A stretch of 64,000 nt of DNA, from the NCBI GenBank assembly GCA_963774345.1, contig CAVZFB010000057.1:124001-188000 (forward strand). The letters are read 5' to 3'. The position numbers were made by a program, and so were the translations under genes. Below the pieces are notes generated by a model, which worked only from the letters and a program-made list of their open reading frames with translations, ran no database searches and was not told the origin of the DNA. This stretch comes from AP-15 sp963774345. Lineage in GTDB: Bacteria > Pseudomonadota > Alphaproteobacteria > ATCC43930 > CGMCC-115725. How positions within the stretch are numbered: position 1 is the first letter of the stretch; each line of letters starts with the position of its first letter. Below are positions 27,824 through 39,596 of the stretch, piece after piece.

Positions 27824-29090
27824 ATGCTGTCGGGCGCGCGCAACCAACAACGGCTGGCGCGGCAGGCGCTTGCCCTCGTCCTCGCCGGAGGCCGGGGCAG
27901 CCGACTAAAACAGCTGACCGACCGGCGGGCCAAGCCGGCGGTGTTTTTCGGCGGCAAGTTCCGCTTGATCGACTTCACCCTGTCGAACTGCCTCAATTCG
28001 GGGGTCCGGCGCATCGCGGTTTTGACCCAATACAAGGCGCACAGTTTGTTGCGCCACTTGCAGATGGGGTGGTCGTTTCTGCGCCCGGAGATGGGCGAGT
28101 TCCTCGACCTGTTGCCGGCGCAGCAGCGGCTCGACGAGGCGACGTGGTATCGCGGCACAGCCGACGCCGTGCATCAAAACTACGATATCCTGCGCGCCGC
28201 CAACCCAACATACTTTTTGGTATTGGCTGGCGACCACATCTACAAAATGGATTACTCGAACATGCTGGCCGATCACGTCGACAGGGGCGCCGACTGCACG
28301 GTCGCCTGCGTCGAGGTGCCGCTGGCGGAAGCATCGGGTTTCGGAGTCATGGCGGTCGACGAGACGATGCGGATCGTCGATTTCCAGGAAAAGCCGCGCC
28401 ATCCGCCGGCGATATCCGGCAAGCCCGACCGAGTACTCGCCAGCATGGGCGTCTATGTATTCACCGCCGAGTTTCTCTATGCCGAACTCGAACGCGATCA
28501 CCAAGATCCCGACATCGAGCCATGATTTCGGCAAGGACATCATTCCGAAACTGGTGCGGCGCGGGCTCGCGGTTGCGCACTCGTTCGACGAGAGCTGCGT
28601 TAAGACGACGCCAGAGGCCGATTCGTATTGGCGCGATGTCGGGACCATCGATTCCTATTGGGCGGCCAATCTCGATCTGGTAATGCCGGTCCCCTCGCTC
28701 GACATCTACGATCCCAACTGGCCGATCTGGACCTATCAGCAGCAGTTGCCGCCAGCCAAATTCGTCTTCGACGACAACGACCGGCGCGGTATGGCCGTCG
28801 ATTCGATGGTTTCAGGCGGTTGCATCGTTTCCGGGGGCACGGTTAGACGATCGCTGATGTTTTCGAACTGCCGGGTCAATTCCTACGCACAGACTCGCGA
28901 GGCGGTGCTGCTGCCCGAGGTCGAGGTCGGCCGCCATGCGCGGCTGACCAAGGTCGTCATCGACCGCGGCTGCCGAATCAGGGAGGGGCTAGTGATCGGG
29001 GAGGACCCCGATCTCGATGCCAGTCGCTTCTACCGAACCGACGCCGGTGTCACCCTCGTTACCGCCGAGATGCTGGCCGCGCTCGACTGA
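27824..29090 (+). CDS. glgC: Glucose-1-phosphate adenylyltransferase, one frameshift
   Basis: GlgC makes ADP-glucose for glycogen. N-terminal substrate loop LALVLAGGRGSRLKQLTDRR, AKPAVFFGGKFRLIDFTLSN, RGTADAVHQNYDI, VLAGDHIYKMDY; then, after a shift, SSHDFGKDIIPKLV, YWRDVGTIDSYW and left-handed beta-helix repeats. About 422 residues, as expected. Deleting one base near 28513 joins DPD to SSHDFGK, so a single insertion breaks the frame. The ATG at 27824 follows GGGAGGCGGAC. No other glg genes are in the window. Confidence 0.9.
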
Positions 29091-29172
29091 GCCGTCTGCT
29101 GGCGCCAATGCGATCCGGTGTGCGGGCCAATGGTATGCCGATAAATGTTCGGGCAGAAGTTCAGGCGGCGCC

Positions 29173-29376
29173 TCAGAATACCCGAGCCGCGCTCGTCCGG
29201 TCCCTGACCCATACCTGAGCTTCGCGGCCGGCCGCGAGCGCATCGCGCGCGGCGTCAACCGCGTCGAGCAATGCCTGCTCCTTGTCGAGATACGCGCCGT
29301 AGACGGCATTTCCGAGCGTGACCACCCACCGCGCTTCGCGTCCGCGGCGGCACACCTGAAACTCCATGACACTCAT
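29173..29376 (-). CDS. Small conserved hypothetical protein (DUF2188-like)
   Basis: A 67-residue soluble protein (a second ATG at 29367 is possible): EFQVCRRGREARWVVTLG, YGAYLDKEQALLDAVDAARD and AQVWVRD. The layout, strand-strand-helix-strand with a conserved VxxR end, resembles small DUF2188-like proteins. No function known. It converges on glgC. Confidence 0.5.
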   Translation of the reverse strand: MSVMEFQVCRRGREARWVVTLGNAVYGAYLDKEQALLDAVDAARDALAAGREAQVWVRDRTSAARVF

Positions 29377-29569
29377 TCCTGCGCGCTCCTTAGGCGGCGA
29401 CGGCCGCCGTGACGGGTTTCATCCCCGATGCCCAATACTCCCATACGACGATTATCGCCGAAAAAGCGCCGCAAATAAAGGCAATTTTGTTACGAACTGA
29501 TATTAAAGTGGTAAATTTGTAACATTGGATAGCGACAAATCGGCAAGTTAACATTAGTTACTGCAGCGA

Positions 29570-31789
29570 TCACTTCTCCTCGGCGGTGAACACGCCGTCC
29601 CAGTTAGCCGGCGGGGCCTCCGATTGGAAGTGGGCGATTCGCCGCCGGTAGAGGTCATAGACCGGGGCGAGATGGCGCGCCGCAGCCAGACGCCCGTCGT
29701 CGAGAAGCCGCAGCGCCGCTCCCCATTCTTGCTGGCGATAGGCACTGAGCAGTTCCGAATGCCGGTCTCCGAACTCACCTTCCTCGATACTTTCCGGCGG
29801 CAACGTATAAACGCGACCGGCTTGGCTCTTGCCTTTGACCGCGACCAGATCGACCTCGATCAACGCCGGGTCGTCGAGATGCGTTACCGTCTCCTCGCCG
29901 ATCACCAGATCTATGCCGTAGACCTTGCCGAGCCCCTCCAGGCGCGAGGCCAAGTTGACCGGGTCGCCCAGCAGCGAATAGTCGAAGTGCTGTTCCGATC
30001 CGAAATTGCCAACGCAACATTCGCCGGTATTGATGCCGATGCCCATCTGAACGGGCCGAAACAGCTTACCGGCCGCCGCTGCCTCTCCCTCCCACATCCG
30101 ATTCAAATCGACAAGCTTACGGCGCATCATCTGGGCCGCGCGAACCGCGTTTTTGGCGTGGTCGGGATCGTCGAGCGGAGCGTTCCAGAACGCCATGATG
30201 CAGTCGCCGATATATTTGTCGATTGTGCCCTTTTCCTCAGTAATGATTTCGGTCATCGGCGACAGAAAAGTATTCATGAAGTGCGTCAGGGTCTGGGCGT
30301 CCATACCCTCAGCGCGGCTGGTAAACCCGCGGATGTCGCAGAACATGATCGTCATGATCCGCATCTCGCCGCCGAGGACGAGTTTTTCGGGGTGCGCGGC
30401 CAGTTCCTCGATATACTGCGGCGACATGTAGTGCGAGAAGGCGCCGCGGATTTCGCGCTGGCGTTCCTCGGCGCGTAGGTAGCCGAGCAGGCTCGCTACC
30501 AGATAGACGAGGGTCAACACCACCCAAGGATAGACCGGGTCGATCAGCCAATGCGCATACTTGAAGGCAAACCATGACCCGCCGAATGCCGCCGCGACCG
30601 AGACGCCGCCGAGCATGGCGCTCGGCAGCGCGCCGATCCGCGGCAGGACAAAGATCAAACCGGCACCGACCAGCAGCGCAAACAGGATCTCGGCGCCGAT
30701 CGCCCAATCGGGCCGCGTCAGATAATCCCCGTGGAGGATTTCGTCGAGCAGCTGGGCGTGGATCTGGACCCCCGGTACCGCACCTGCGAGCGGGGTCGCC
30801 TGCAGATCATTGATGACGCCGGCAGCCGAAGTCCCGATCAGAACGATGTGGCCGGCAAACAATGCCGGATCGACGGTGCCGGCTAGCACATCGGCGGCGG
30901 AGACGGTGCGGTCGGGCGGGATTGGCGCGTAATGTAGCCACACCCGTCCGGCGGCGTCGGTCGGCACCGTCAGCGGCCCGATGCGGATCGCGGTCAGTCC
31001 GGTATCTTCGCCAAAATTCTTTTCGCCATTGGCGCCGGCGGCGCGGCCGATGTAGGTGGTGGCGCCGACCGCGAGGCGCAGCGCCTCGGCAGCAAGCGAT
31101 GGATAGGCTTGGCCGTCGAATTTCAGGATCAGCGGAACTCGGCGGACGACATTATCCCACTCGGGAAGCTGGTTGAGAAACCCATCGCCGGCGGCGGCCG
31201 CTTCCAACACCGGGAGGGTCGCAACCACCTTGGTGAAATTGTCGACATGGCCGAGCGGGTCATCGCCGGTAAAGGCGAAGCCGGCTTTCGCCGCAGGGGG
31301 CCGCCTCTCACCCTGACCGGTCAGGATGAACCCGGTCACTACCGGCACCTTACGCATCGCCATTGCCAGGCGCTGATCAGGATCAGGCAATGCCGACAGC
31401 AGCTTTTCCGCATCCGCCGGGTCGACGCCGTTACGGGTGATCAACGGCAGCAGCATTTTGGGTGAGGTCCGGTCCGGTTCGGCAAAATCGATATCGAAGG
31501 CGACGACCGCGGCGCCCGCGGCGGCCAGACGCTCCACCAGTTGCGCCACGATCGTGCGCGGCCACGGCCATTGTCCGATCTTGGCGAGGCTTTGGTCATC
31601 GATGTCGACGATTCGAATCGGCGAATCCCCAGGCACGCGCGGCAGAGCGCGCTGGTAGAGGTCGAACGCGATCAGCGACAGCCGGTCGAGCAGATCCGGA
31701 GCAACGATCCGGGCGCTGATCGCGATGAGCAGGATCGCGAGCGGCAGCAGATAGAGGCCGCCGCGGCGAAGATTGAAGAACAGGCGCAT
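29570..31789 (-). CDS. CHASE2-domain class III adenylate cyclase
   Basis: A membrane signalling protein of about 739 residues. One helix at the N-terminus (LYLLPLAILLIAISARIVA), an extracytoplasmic CHASE2 sensor (PIRIVDIDDQSLAKIGQWPW, VVAFDIDFAEPDR, GHIVLIGTSAAGVINDLQAT), three helices, then a cyclase domain with metal Asp in IMFCDIRGFTS and KYIGDCIMAFWNAP and the loop LLGDPVNLASRLEG. Lys in DKYIGD favours ATP. The start is taken at the ATG (31789) that precedes the hydrophobic helix; an in-frame ATG at 31885 would add 32 polar residues. Divergent from gdh. Confidence 0.88.
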   Translation of the reverse strand: MRLFFNLRRGGLYLLPLAILLIAISARIVAPDLLDRLSLIAFDLYQRALPRVPGDSPIRIVDIDDQSLAKIGQWPWPRTIVAQLVERLAAAGAAVVAFDIDFAEPDRTSPKMLLPLITRNGVDPADAEKLLSALPDPDQRLAMAMRKVPVVTGFILTGQGERRPPAAKAGFAFTGDDPLGHVDNFTKVVATLPVLEAAAAGDGFLNQLPEWDNVVRRVPLILKFDGQAYPSLAAEALRLAVGATTYIGRAAGANGEKNFGEDTGLTAIRIGPLTVPTDAAGRVWLHYAPIPPDRTVSAADVLAGTVDPALFAGHIVLIGTSAAGVINDLQATPLAGAVPGVQIHAQLLDEILHGDYLTRPDWAIGAEILFALLVGAGLIFVLPRIGALPSAMLGGVSVAAAFGGSWFAFKYAHWLIDPVYPWVVLTLVYLVASLLGYLRAEERQREIRGAFSHYMSPQYIEELAAHPEKLVLGGEMRIMTIMFCDIRGFTSRAEGMDAQTLTHFMNTFLSPMTEIITEEKGTIDKYIGDCIMAFWNAPLDDPDHAKNAVRAAQMMRRKLVDLNRMWEGEAAAAGKLFRPVQMGIGINTGECCVGNFGSEQHFDYSLLGDPVNLASRLEGLGKVYGIDLVIGEETVTHLDDPALIEVDLVAVKGKSQAGRVYTLPPESIEEGEFGDRHSELLSAYRQQEWGAALRLLDDGRLAAARHLAPVYDLYRRRIAHFQSEAPPANWDGVFTAEEK

Positions 31790-31910
31790 ATATGCCGGTC
31801 GCGAAGACGAGCCGCCCACATCATCGCCCAGTCCGGCGGCACTTTCCACAATCCTCGACGCGTTAAACACCTTGCCCGCACGCAAGGGAGTAGCCAGTCT
31901 CTAAGGCTCG

Positions 31911-34900
31911 ATGACCGACACGATCGAACTGTCGCCGCCAAGCGGCCGCGAAGACGCCGCCGAAACCAAGGCGACTAGCCACGCCAAACCGCCGGCTGAA
32001 GCGAAGAAGGCAAAGCTCGTCCGCAAGGCTGTGGCATTCGCCAAAGAGGTGCTCGACACCGAGGACCAAGCCACCGCAGAGCGGATCATCGGCGCCTACT
32101 ACGAACATGTGCCGCCGGCTGACGTCATCGGGCGCAGCCCGCGCGACCTGAGCGGCGCCGCGCTGTCGCTGTGGCATTTTGCGGAGCGCCGCCGTCCGGG
32201 CCAGGCCAAGATCCGAGTCTACAACCCCGAACTCGCGGCCGATGGCTGGTCCTCAGCGCATACGATCGTCGAGATCGTCAATGACGACATGCCGTTTCTC
32301 GTCGATTCGGTGACCGGGGCGATAAACGCCGGCGACCGCGTCGTCCATCTCGTTGTCCATCCGATCCTAGCCGTCGAACGCCTTCCGGGCGGCCGGCTGC
32401 ACGAGATCGGCAAGACCGCCGCCGCTGGTTCTGCGCGAATCGTGGATGCACATCGAGATCACCCGTGAACCCGATCCGTCGAACCTCGCGCTCCTGACCC
32501 AGACCTTGGCGGGCGTCCTCGACGACGTCCGGGCCGCGGTCACAGACTGGCAGCCAATGCGCGAGACTTTGCGCGCACTGATCGAGGAACTGGCGGGCCC
32601 GCCCGGCCCCCCGGCGCCGGCAGCTGAACTCGCCGAAGTAAAGGATTTTCTGCGCTGGCTCGACGACGACAACTTCACCTTTCTCGGCTACCGCGAATAC
32701 GACTTCGATAGTGCGGCCGAACCGACCCGGCCGGCGCTGGGAATTTTATGCGATCCCGACTATCGGGTCTTCGGCGGGCTGCGCGACCTGTCCTCACTGC
32801 CGCCCGACGTGCAGGATTTCGTCCGCCGCCGCGAACTTCTGATCATCACCAAATCGAACCGCCGCGCCACGGTTCATCGCACTGCGCACATGGATGCGAT
32901 CGGCCTGCGCCGGTTCGACGCAAAAGGGAATGTCGTCGGAATCCGGCTATTTCTCGGGCTGTTCACCTCGATCTCCTACAGCTGCAGCCCACGCGCGATC
33001 CCGCTGCTGCGGCGCAAAGTCCGTCATATAGTCGCGCGCGCCGGGCTGTCGCCGACCGGACATGACGGCAAGGCCCTGTTGCACATCCTCGACACTTTGC
33101 CGCGCGACGAGCTGTTTCAGAGCAGCGAGGATCAGCTGTTCGAGACGGTCATCGGTATCCTCAACTTGCAGGAGCGGCAGCGCATCGCGCTGTTCATCCG
33201 CTGCGACCCGCTCGAACGCTTTGTGTCCTGCCTCGTTTACGTGTCTCGCGAGCGGTATGACAGCGATCTGCGCCGGCGCTTCGCAGCGATCCTCGAACAG
33301 GCCTTTGCCGGTGAGCTTTCCGCTTTTTACACGCATCTCGACGAATCGGTGCTGGCGCGCATCCACTTCATCATCCGCACCACCCGTGGCGCGGTGCCGG
33401 CGGTCGATGCCGCCGAACTCGAGCAGCGGTTGGCAGAGGCAGGACGAAACTGGTCGGACCGACTCGAAGAGGCCGCACTCGAAGCTTTCGGCGAGGCCGA
33501 GGCACAAGACCGCCTGCGCCGCCTGAAACCTTTCCCGATCGCGTACCAAGCCCTGACGCAGCCTGCTCAGGCGATCGCCGATCTGCCGCGGATCGAGAAT
33601 GCGCTGGCCGGCTCGCCATTGGAGGTTTCCCTCCACCCCGCCCAGGACGGGCGGCCCGGGCTAAGGCTCTACCGGGCCAAACAGCAGGTCATCCTTTCTG
33701 ACGTTCTGCCGATGCTCGAAAATCTCGGACTTCGAGTCGTCGCCGAAGAGCCGTTCCGTGTCGACAGCGTCGACCGCGGCGCTGTCTGGCTCCACGAATT
33801 CGAGCTTGCCGGCGACGCCGCAACCACCGCTATTTCCGCCGCGGTTAGAGCACGTTTCGAGGAGGCGCTCGTCGCGGTATGGACTGGCCGAGTCGAGAGC
33901 GACGGCTTCAACCGCCTCGTGCTGGCCAGCGGACTCTCCTGCCGCCAGGTCACAGTGCTTCGCCTCTATGCCAAACTGCTGCGACAAGCCGGGACCACGT
34001 TCAGTCAAGCCTATATGGAAGACACGCTGGGCGCCCATCCCGAGGTCGCCGCCCGGCTCGTGCGGCTGTTCGAGATCCGCTTTGATCCGGCCGCTGGGGA
34101 CCGCTCGCTCGCAGCGCTGGGCGAAGTCCAGGCGATCGATCACGCCCTCGATGCGGTCACGAGCCTCGATGAAGACCGCATCCTGCGCAGCTACCTCGCG
34201 CTCATTCTGAAGACCGTGCGGACGAACTATTTTCAGCAACTGCCTACCGGAGAGCCAAAGCCCTATCTCGCGGTCAAGCTCGCCAGTAGCGAAATCGACC
34301 TGCTGCCGCTGCCGCGGCCGCTATTCGAAATCTACGTCTACAGCCCGCGGATGGAGGGCGTGCACATGCGCGCCGGCAGGATCGCTCGCGGCGGGATTCG
34401 CTGGTCGGATCGAAAGGAGGATTTCCGCACCGAGATCCTCGGCCTGATGAAGGCACAGACGGTCAAGAACGCGGTCATCGTGCCGGTCGGATCGAAGGGC
34501 GGCTTCGTCGTCAAGCGGCCGCCCGATCTGCGCGATCAACTCGCGACCGAGGCGGTCGAGTGCTACAAGATCTTGATACGGGGCCTACTCGATCTTACCG
34601 ACAATATCGCCGCCGAGAGTGCCGATGGCCACCGCATAGTGCCGCCGCCCCGGGTCGTGCGCTACGACGCCGACGACCCATACCTTGTTGTCGCGGCCGA
34701 CAAGGGCACCGCGACATTCTCCGACTATGCCAATGCGATCTCGGAAGAATACGGGTTCTGGCTCGGCGACGCCTTTGCCTCTGGCGGCTCGGTCGGCTAC
34801 GACCACAAAGCGATGGGCATCACGGCGCGCGGCGCCTGGGAACTCGTCAAGCGCCATTTCCGAGAACTCGGCCGAGACCTCGAAACGAGCGATCTGACCG

Positions 34901-36774
34901 TGGTCGGGGTGGGCGACATGTCGGGCGACGTGTTTGGCAACGGCATGCTGATGTCGCGGCACCTGCGGCTGCTGGCTGCCTTCGATCACCGACATGTCTT
35001 TGTTGATCCTAATCCCGACGCCGCGCGGAGCTTCGCCGAACGCGAACGTCTGTTTCACCTGCCGCGTTCGAGCTGGGCGGACTACGACCGTACGCTGATC
35101 TCCGACGGTGGCGGCGTCTTCGAACGCAGCGCCAAATCGATCGCGATTACCCCGCAGATAAAGCGCGTATTCGCCGTCGACGCAGATCGGCTGACCCCGG
35201 CTGAACTAATCCGCAAGCTATTGGCGGCATCGGTCGATTTGTTGTGGTTCGGTGGGATCGGCACCTTTATCAAGGCGGCGCAGGAAACCCATGCCGAGGT
35301 CGGCGACCGCGCCAACGATGCGCTGCGCATCAATGCCGACGAAGTTCACGCGAAAGTCATTGGCGAGGGCGCCAATCTCGGGGTGACCCAGCGCGGGCGC
35401 GTCGCCTATGCCCTGAAAGGCGGTCGAATCGATACGGATGCGATTGACAATTCTGCCGGCGTCGACACCTCCGACCACGAGGTCAACCTCAAGATCCTGA
35501 TCGATCGCGCCATTGCCGCCGGGGCGCTGGCGGCTGAGGAACGCGAGGCCTTAATCCACGGTATGGCCGGGGATGTCGCGGCCTTGGTCTTGCGCGACAA
35601 TTACTTGCAAGGCGAAGCACTGTCGGTGGCCGAGGCGCGCGGCGTCGGCGCTCTCGACCGGCAGGCGCGGTTGATCCGTGATCTCGAACGGTCGGATCAA
35701 CTCGACCGCGCGCTCGAATTCCTCCCCGACGACGAAACCCTCGTCCTGCGCGCAGCGCAGCGCCGGGGACTGGTCCGACCCGAGCTCGCGGTATTGCTCG
35801 CCTATGCCAAGCTAGTGCTCGACGCCGAGATTCTGGCCGCGGATCTGTCCGACGCGCCTGAGCTGGACGACCAGCTGCTGACCTATTTCCCGGCGGCACT
35901 GCGCGACCGGCTCGGGACGCTGATCCCGACACACCCGCTCCGCCGCGAGATTACCGCCACTGTTGTCACCAACGATCTCGTCAATCGTGCCGGCATCACC
36001 TTTATCAGCGAAATGCGGGCGCGCACCGGCCGGACTGCGCCTGAGATCGCCCGGGCCTATTTGATCGCGCGTGAAATATTTGATCTGCGGAATCTCTGGG
36101 CTGAGATTGAGGCGCTCGATAACAAGGTAGCAGCTCCGTTGCAGACTGAGACGCTGATCGAGATCGGATCAGTCCTTGAGCATGCCGCCGGGTGGCTGTT
36201 GCGAGCCAACAGGCTCGATATTAGCGGCGAGATTGCCCGTTTCGGGCCGGCAGTCCGTAACCTTGCTGCGATAATGGCGGAGCTGCTGCCGCCGGGCGAG
36301 CGGACGTTGTTTGATGAGCGCGCTGCACGATTTGCCGCTGCCGGCGTGCCGCAGGCGCTCGCGGTGCGCCTCGGCGGGGTGATATTCCTGACCACTTCCC
36401 TCGAGATCGGCGAATTGGCCGCGCGCGCGGCCCAGCCGATCGCCCGCGCCGCGCAAACCTTTTACCGGGTCGGCGCCCGCTTCGCCTTCGACGAATTGCG
36501 GGATATGGCGCGCCGCCTGCCGGCGGAGACCGCCTGGCAGAAGGCCGCCGCCGCGACCTTGATCGAGGATTTCTATGCGTTGCAGGCCGATCTCGCCGAG
36601 CAGATCCTGAAGGGCGCTGACAGCACGCCCGACGCGGTCGCCGCCTGGACGCAGGCGCATGCCGCTGAACTCGCCCCGGCTGACGCGATCGCCACCGATG
36701 TGCGCGCCGCCGGCACCGCCGATCTTGCGATGCTCGTCGTCGCCGCCCGCCAGCTTCGCCAAATGCTGGGCTGA
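31911..36774 (+). CDS. gdhB: NAD-specific glutamate dehydrogenase, large (about 180 kDa) type, one frameshift
   Basis: About 1,620 residues, deaminating glutamate to 2-oxoglutarate with NAD. The N-terminal regulatory part (AFAKEVLDTEDQATAERIIG, IVNDDMPFLVDSV) is followed by the catalytic core: RAGRIARGGIRWSDRKEDFR, KNAVIVPVGSKGGFVVKR, VGVGDMSGDVFGNGML, LLWFGGIGTFIKA, NADEVHAKVIGEGANLGVTQ. A one-base shift near 32425 separates the first 170 residues from the remainder; on the corrected frame LRESWMHIEITRE is continuous. This GDH-180 type is typical of alpha- and gammaproteobacteria and actinobacteria. Downstream acs is on the other strand, so gdh stands alone. Confidence 0.93.
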
Positions 36775-36788
36775 CAGCAGGCCGTCGG

Positions 36789-38729
36789 TTACGTGGCGCG
36801 GTTGAGCCGGTTGCCGACGAGATCGTCGACGACGGCGGGATCGGCGAGAGTCGAGGTATCGCCGAGCGAGTCGTGCTCGTCGGCCGCGATCTTTCGCAGG
36901 ATGCGACGCATGATCTTGCCCGACCGGGTTTTAGGCAGGCCTGGGGCCCATTGCACCAGATCGGGTGCGGCGATCGGACTAATCTCGTTACGCACCCAGC
37001 CGACCAGTTCGCGGCGCAACTCTTCGTTAGGCATCTCGTCGGCGCGCAGCGTGACGTAGGCGTAGATGCCCTGGCCCTTGATGTCGTGCGGGTAGCCGAC
37101 GACCGCGGCCTCGGCAACCTTGGGGTGGGCGACGAGTGCACTTTCGATCTCGGCGGTGCCGAGCCGGTGGCCGGCGACATTGATCACGTCATCGACGCGG
37201 CCGGTGATCCAGTAATAGCCATCTTCGTCACGACGTGCGCCGTCGCCCGTAAAATAGAGCTCGTGAAAAGTCGAAAAATAGGTGTCGACAAAGCGGCGAT
37301 GGTCGCCATAGACCGTGCGCATCTGCCCGGGCCATGACCGCGCTAGACACAGATTCCCTTCCCCGGGGCCCTCGATCCGGTGGCCGTCATTATCAACCAA
37401 TAGCGGCTCGACGCCAAAAAACGGGCGTGTCGCCGAGCCTGGCTTTAATGGGGTCGCACCAGGCAGTGGGGTGATCAGAATGCCGCCAGTCTCGGTCTGC
37501 CACCAGGTGTCGACAATCGGGCAGCGCCGTTCGCCGACATGGTTGTAGTACCACAGCCACGCCTCGGGGTTGATCGGCTCGCCAACCGTACCGAGGATGC
37601 GCAACGAGCGGCGGCTGGTGCGGCGCACATAATCCTCGCCTTCGCGCATCAACGCGCGGATCGCGGTCGGCGCAGTGTAAAAGATCGAGACTTGGTGCTT
37701 GTCGACCACCTGCCAAAACCGCGACGGGTCGGGATAGTTGGGAACGCCCTCGAACATCAAGGTCGTGGCGCCGTTCGCCAGCGGACCATAGAGAATGTAG
37801 CTGTGCCCGGTCACCCAGCCGACATCGGCGGTGCACCAATAAATCTCGCCTTCGCGGTAGTCAAAAACATATTCGTGCGTCATCGACGCATAGACGAGAT
37901 AGCCCCCGGTCGTATGCAGCACCCCTTTGGGCTGACCGGTCGAGCCCGAAGTATAAAGAATGAACAGCGGGTCCTCGGCGGACATTTCGGCCGGCGGACA
38001 GTCGGGCGAGGCCGATGCGCACGTCTCGTGATACCAGATGTCGCGGCCCTCGACCCAGTTGACGGCTCCACCGGTGCGGCGAACCACGATCACGTCGTGT
38101 ACGTCCGGGCAGCTTTCGAGCGCGGCATCGGCATTGCGCTTTAGGGGCACCTTGCGGCCGCCGCGCAGCCCCTCATCGGCGGTCACCAGAAAAGTCGACC
38201 GGCAGTCTCGGATACGCCCGGCGAGGCTGTCCGGGGAGAACCCGCCGAACACGACCGAGTGGATCGCGCCGATCCGTGCGCAAGCCAGGACCGCCACCGC
38301 AATCTCGGGGATCATCGGCAAGTAGATCGTTACACGATCGCCCTTTTTAACGCCGCGCGCCTTCATGACGTTGGCAAGACGGCATACCGCGTCGTGTAGT
38401 TCGCGATAAGTCATGCGGCGATCCTCGCCCGGATCGTCGCCCTCCCACAGGATCGCGGTCTGATCGCCACGCTGCGCCAGATGGCGGTCGATACAGTTAT
38501 AGCAGGCGTTGAGCGTCCCATCCTCGTACCAGGCGATGCGGACGTCGCCGTCGAACGAGGCGTCTTTTACTTTGGTGTACGGCTTAATCCAGTCGAGCCT
38601 CTTGCCGTGCGCGCCCCAAAACCCGTCGGGATCGTCGAGGGAGTGCTGATACTGTCGAAAGTAATCGGCCTCGCTGATCCTGCCTATCTGGGGGTGGGCC
38701 GAGATGGGGATCAGTGTCCGGCTCGACAT
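36789..38729 (-). CDS. acs: Acetyl-CoA synthetase
   Basis: Acs, 646 residues, activates acetate to acetyl-CoA through acetyl-AMP. YTSGSTGQPKGVLHTTGGY is the P-loop, WCTADVGWVTGHSY and WWQTETGGILITPLPG are ANL motifs, and LPKTRSGKIMRRILRK has the Lys that protein acetyltransferases modify to switch Acs off. ATG 38729 follows GAGGAAAAGGCGCC; an ATG 13 codons upstream has no site. The LuxR-type gene behind it may regulate it. Confidence 0.96.
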   Translation of the reverse strand: MSSRTLIPISAHPQIGRISEADYFRQYQHSLDDPDGFWGAHGKRLDWIKPYTKVKDASFDGDVRIAWYEDGTLNACYNCIDRHLAQRGDQTAILWEGDDPGEDRRMTYRELHDAVCRLANVMKARGVKKGDRVTIYLPMIPEIAVAVLACARIGAIHSVVFGGFSPDSLAGRIRDCRSTFLVTADEGLRGGRKVPLKRNADAALESCPDVHDVIVVRRTGGAVNWVEGRDIWYHETCASASPDCPPAEMSAEDPLFILYTSGSTGQPKGVLHTTGGYLVYASMTHEYVFDYREGEIYWCTADVGWVTGHSYILYGPLANGATTLMFEGVPNYPDPSRFWQVVDKHQVSIFYTAPTAIRALMREGEDYVRRTSRRSLRILGTVGEPINPEAWLWYYNHVGERRCPIVDTWWQTETGGILITPLPGATPLKPGSATRPFFGVEPLLVDNDGHRIEGPGEGNLCLARSWPGQMRTVYGDHRRFVDTYFSTFHELYFTGDGARRDEDGYYWITGRVDDVINVAGHRLGTAEIESALVAHPKVAEAAVVGYPHDIKGQGIYAYVTLRADEMPNEELRRELVGWVRNEISPIAAPDLVQWAPGLPKTRSGKIMRRILRKIAADEHDSLGDTSTLADPAVVDDLVGNRLNRAT

Positions 38730-38810
38730 GGCGCCTTTTCCTCGTCGGCTGGCGGCGCCGGTTACCACGCCGCGCGGGATGCCGAGGATTATTCCGCCGT
38801 GCCGAACGGT

Positions 38811-39596
38811 TTACAATACCCGTTCCGCTGCTTGCCCAATGGCTCCGAGACCGCTGTGGTTGGGACGGGTCGCCAGCAATGCCGCCTGGGTCCGGTTAGC
38901 GACGTGAAGGCGCTTGATGATCTGCTTTACATGGGCCTTGACCGTACTTTCGGACATCGTCAGAGCGTCTGCGATCAGCTTGTTTGGTTTGCCCTCGGAG
39001 ATCAGCGCCAAGACATCGCGCTGGCGTCGGGTCAGTTCTTGCCACGGGGAACCAATCGCCTTCCCTGGCGCGTCCAGCGGCGTGGGCGCGGTCAGCTCCA
39101 AGGGAACATAGGTTCCTCCGGCACGGATACGCTCGAGCGCGGCAACCAGAACCTTCAGGCTGAGGTTCATTGGCAGAAAGCCGCGAGCTCCGGAGCGCAG
39201 GATCGCGCGGGCGCGCGCACGGTCGTCGCAGTCCGCGGTCACGAGAATCGGGATGTGCGGCATCGAAGCCGCCAGGAGGGCAAGGTCGACCAGATCGATG
39301 TGCCCGCAAGTCGAGGCGCCAAGCAGGATCACCGCGAAGCTCTCGCCCTCGCGCACGAGCCTCACAAGATCTGCGGCCAGCGGCACATCGGTGACCCGCC
39401 ATCGTCTGGGTTGTTGGCCGAGCGCCAGTTTGAGGCAATCACGCCGCAACCGGCTTTGGTCGATGATCGCGAGATGGCGCCGAGCCGGCTCGGCAAACTC
39501 AAGCGTCACACCCTGCGGATAATCCACCGCAACGTCGTGGACCGAACCTGGCGAACGCAGATATTCCAAACCACTCTCCCTGCTCCAGGATTTCAC
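38811..39596 (-). CDS. LuxR-family regulator with degenerate receiver domain
   Basis: A 261-residue transcription factor. The N-terminal 40-165 part is receiver-like (RRHLAIIDQSRLRRDCLKLAL, HIPILVTADCDDRARARAIL, ARGFLPMNLSLKVLVAAL) but the usual phosphoacceptor Asp is Gly in AVILLGAST and the conserved Lys is replaced by Met in GFLPMN, so it is probably not phosphorylated in the normal way. The C-terminus (LTRRQRDVLALISEGKPNKL, MSESTVKAHVKQIIKRL) is a LuxR helix-turn-helix. Lies upstream of acs on the same strand. Confidence 0.85.
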   Translation of the reverse strand: MKSWSRESGLEYLRSPGSVHDVAVDYPQGVTLEFAEPARRHLAIIDQSRLRRDCLKLALGQQPRRWRVTDVPLAADLVRLVREGESFAVILLGASTCGHIDLVDLALLAASMPHIPILVTADCDDRARARAILRSGARGFLPMNLSLKVLVAALERIRAGGTYVPLELTAPTPLDAPGKAIGSPWQELTRRQRDVLALISEGKPNKLIADALTMSESTVKAHVKQIIKRLHVANRTQAALLATRPNHSGLGAIGQAAERVL

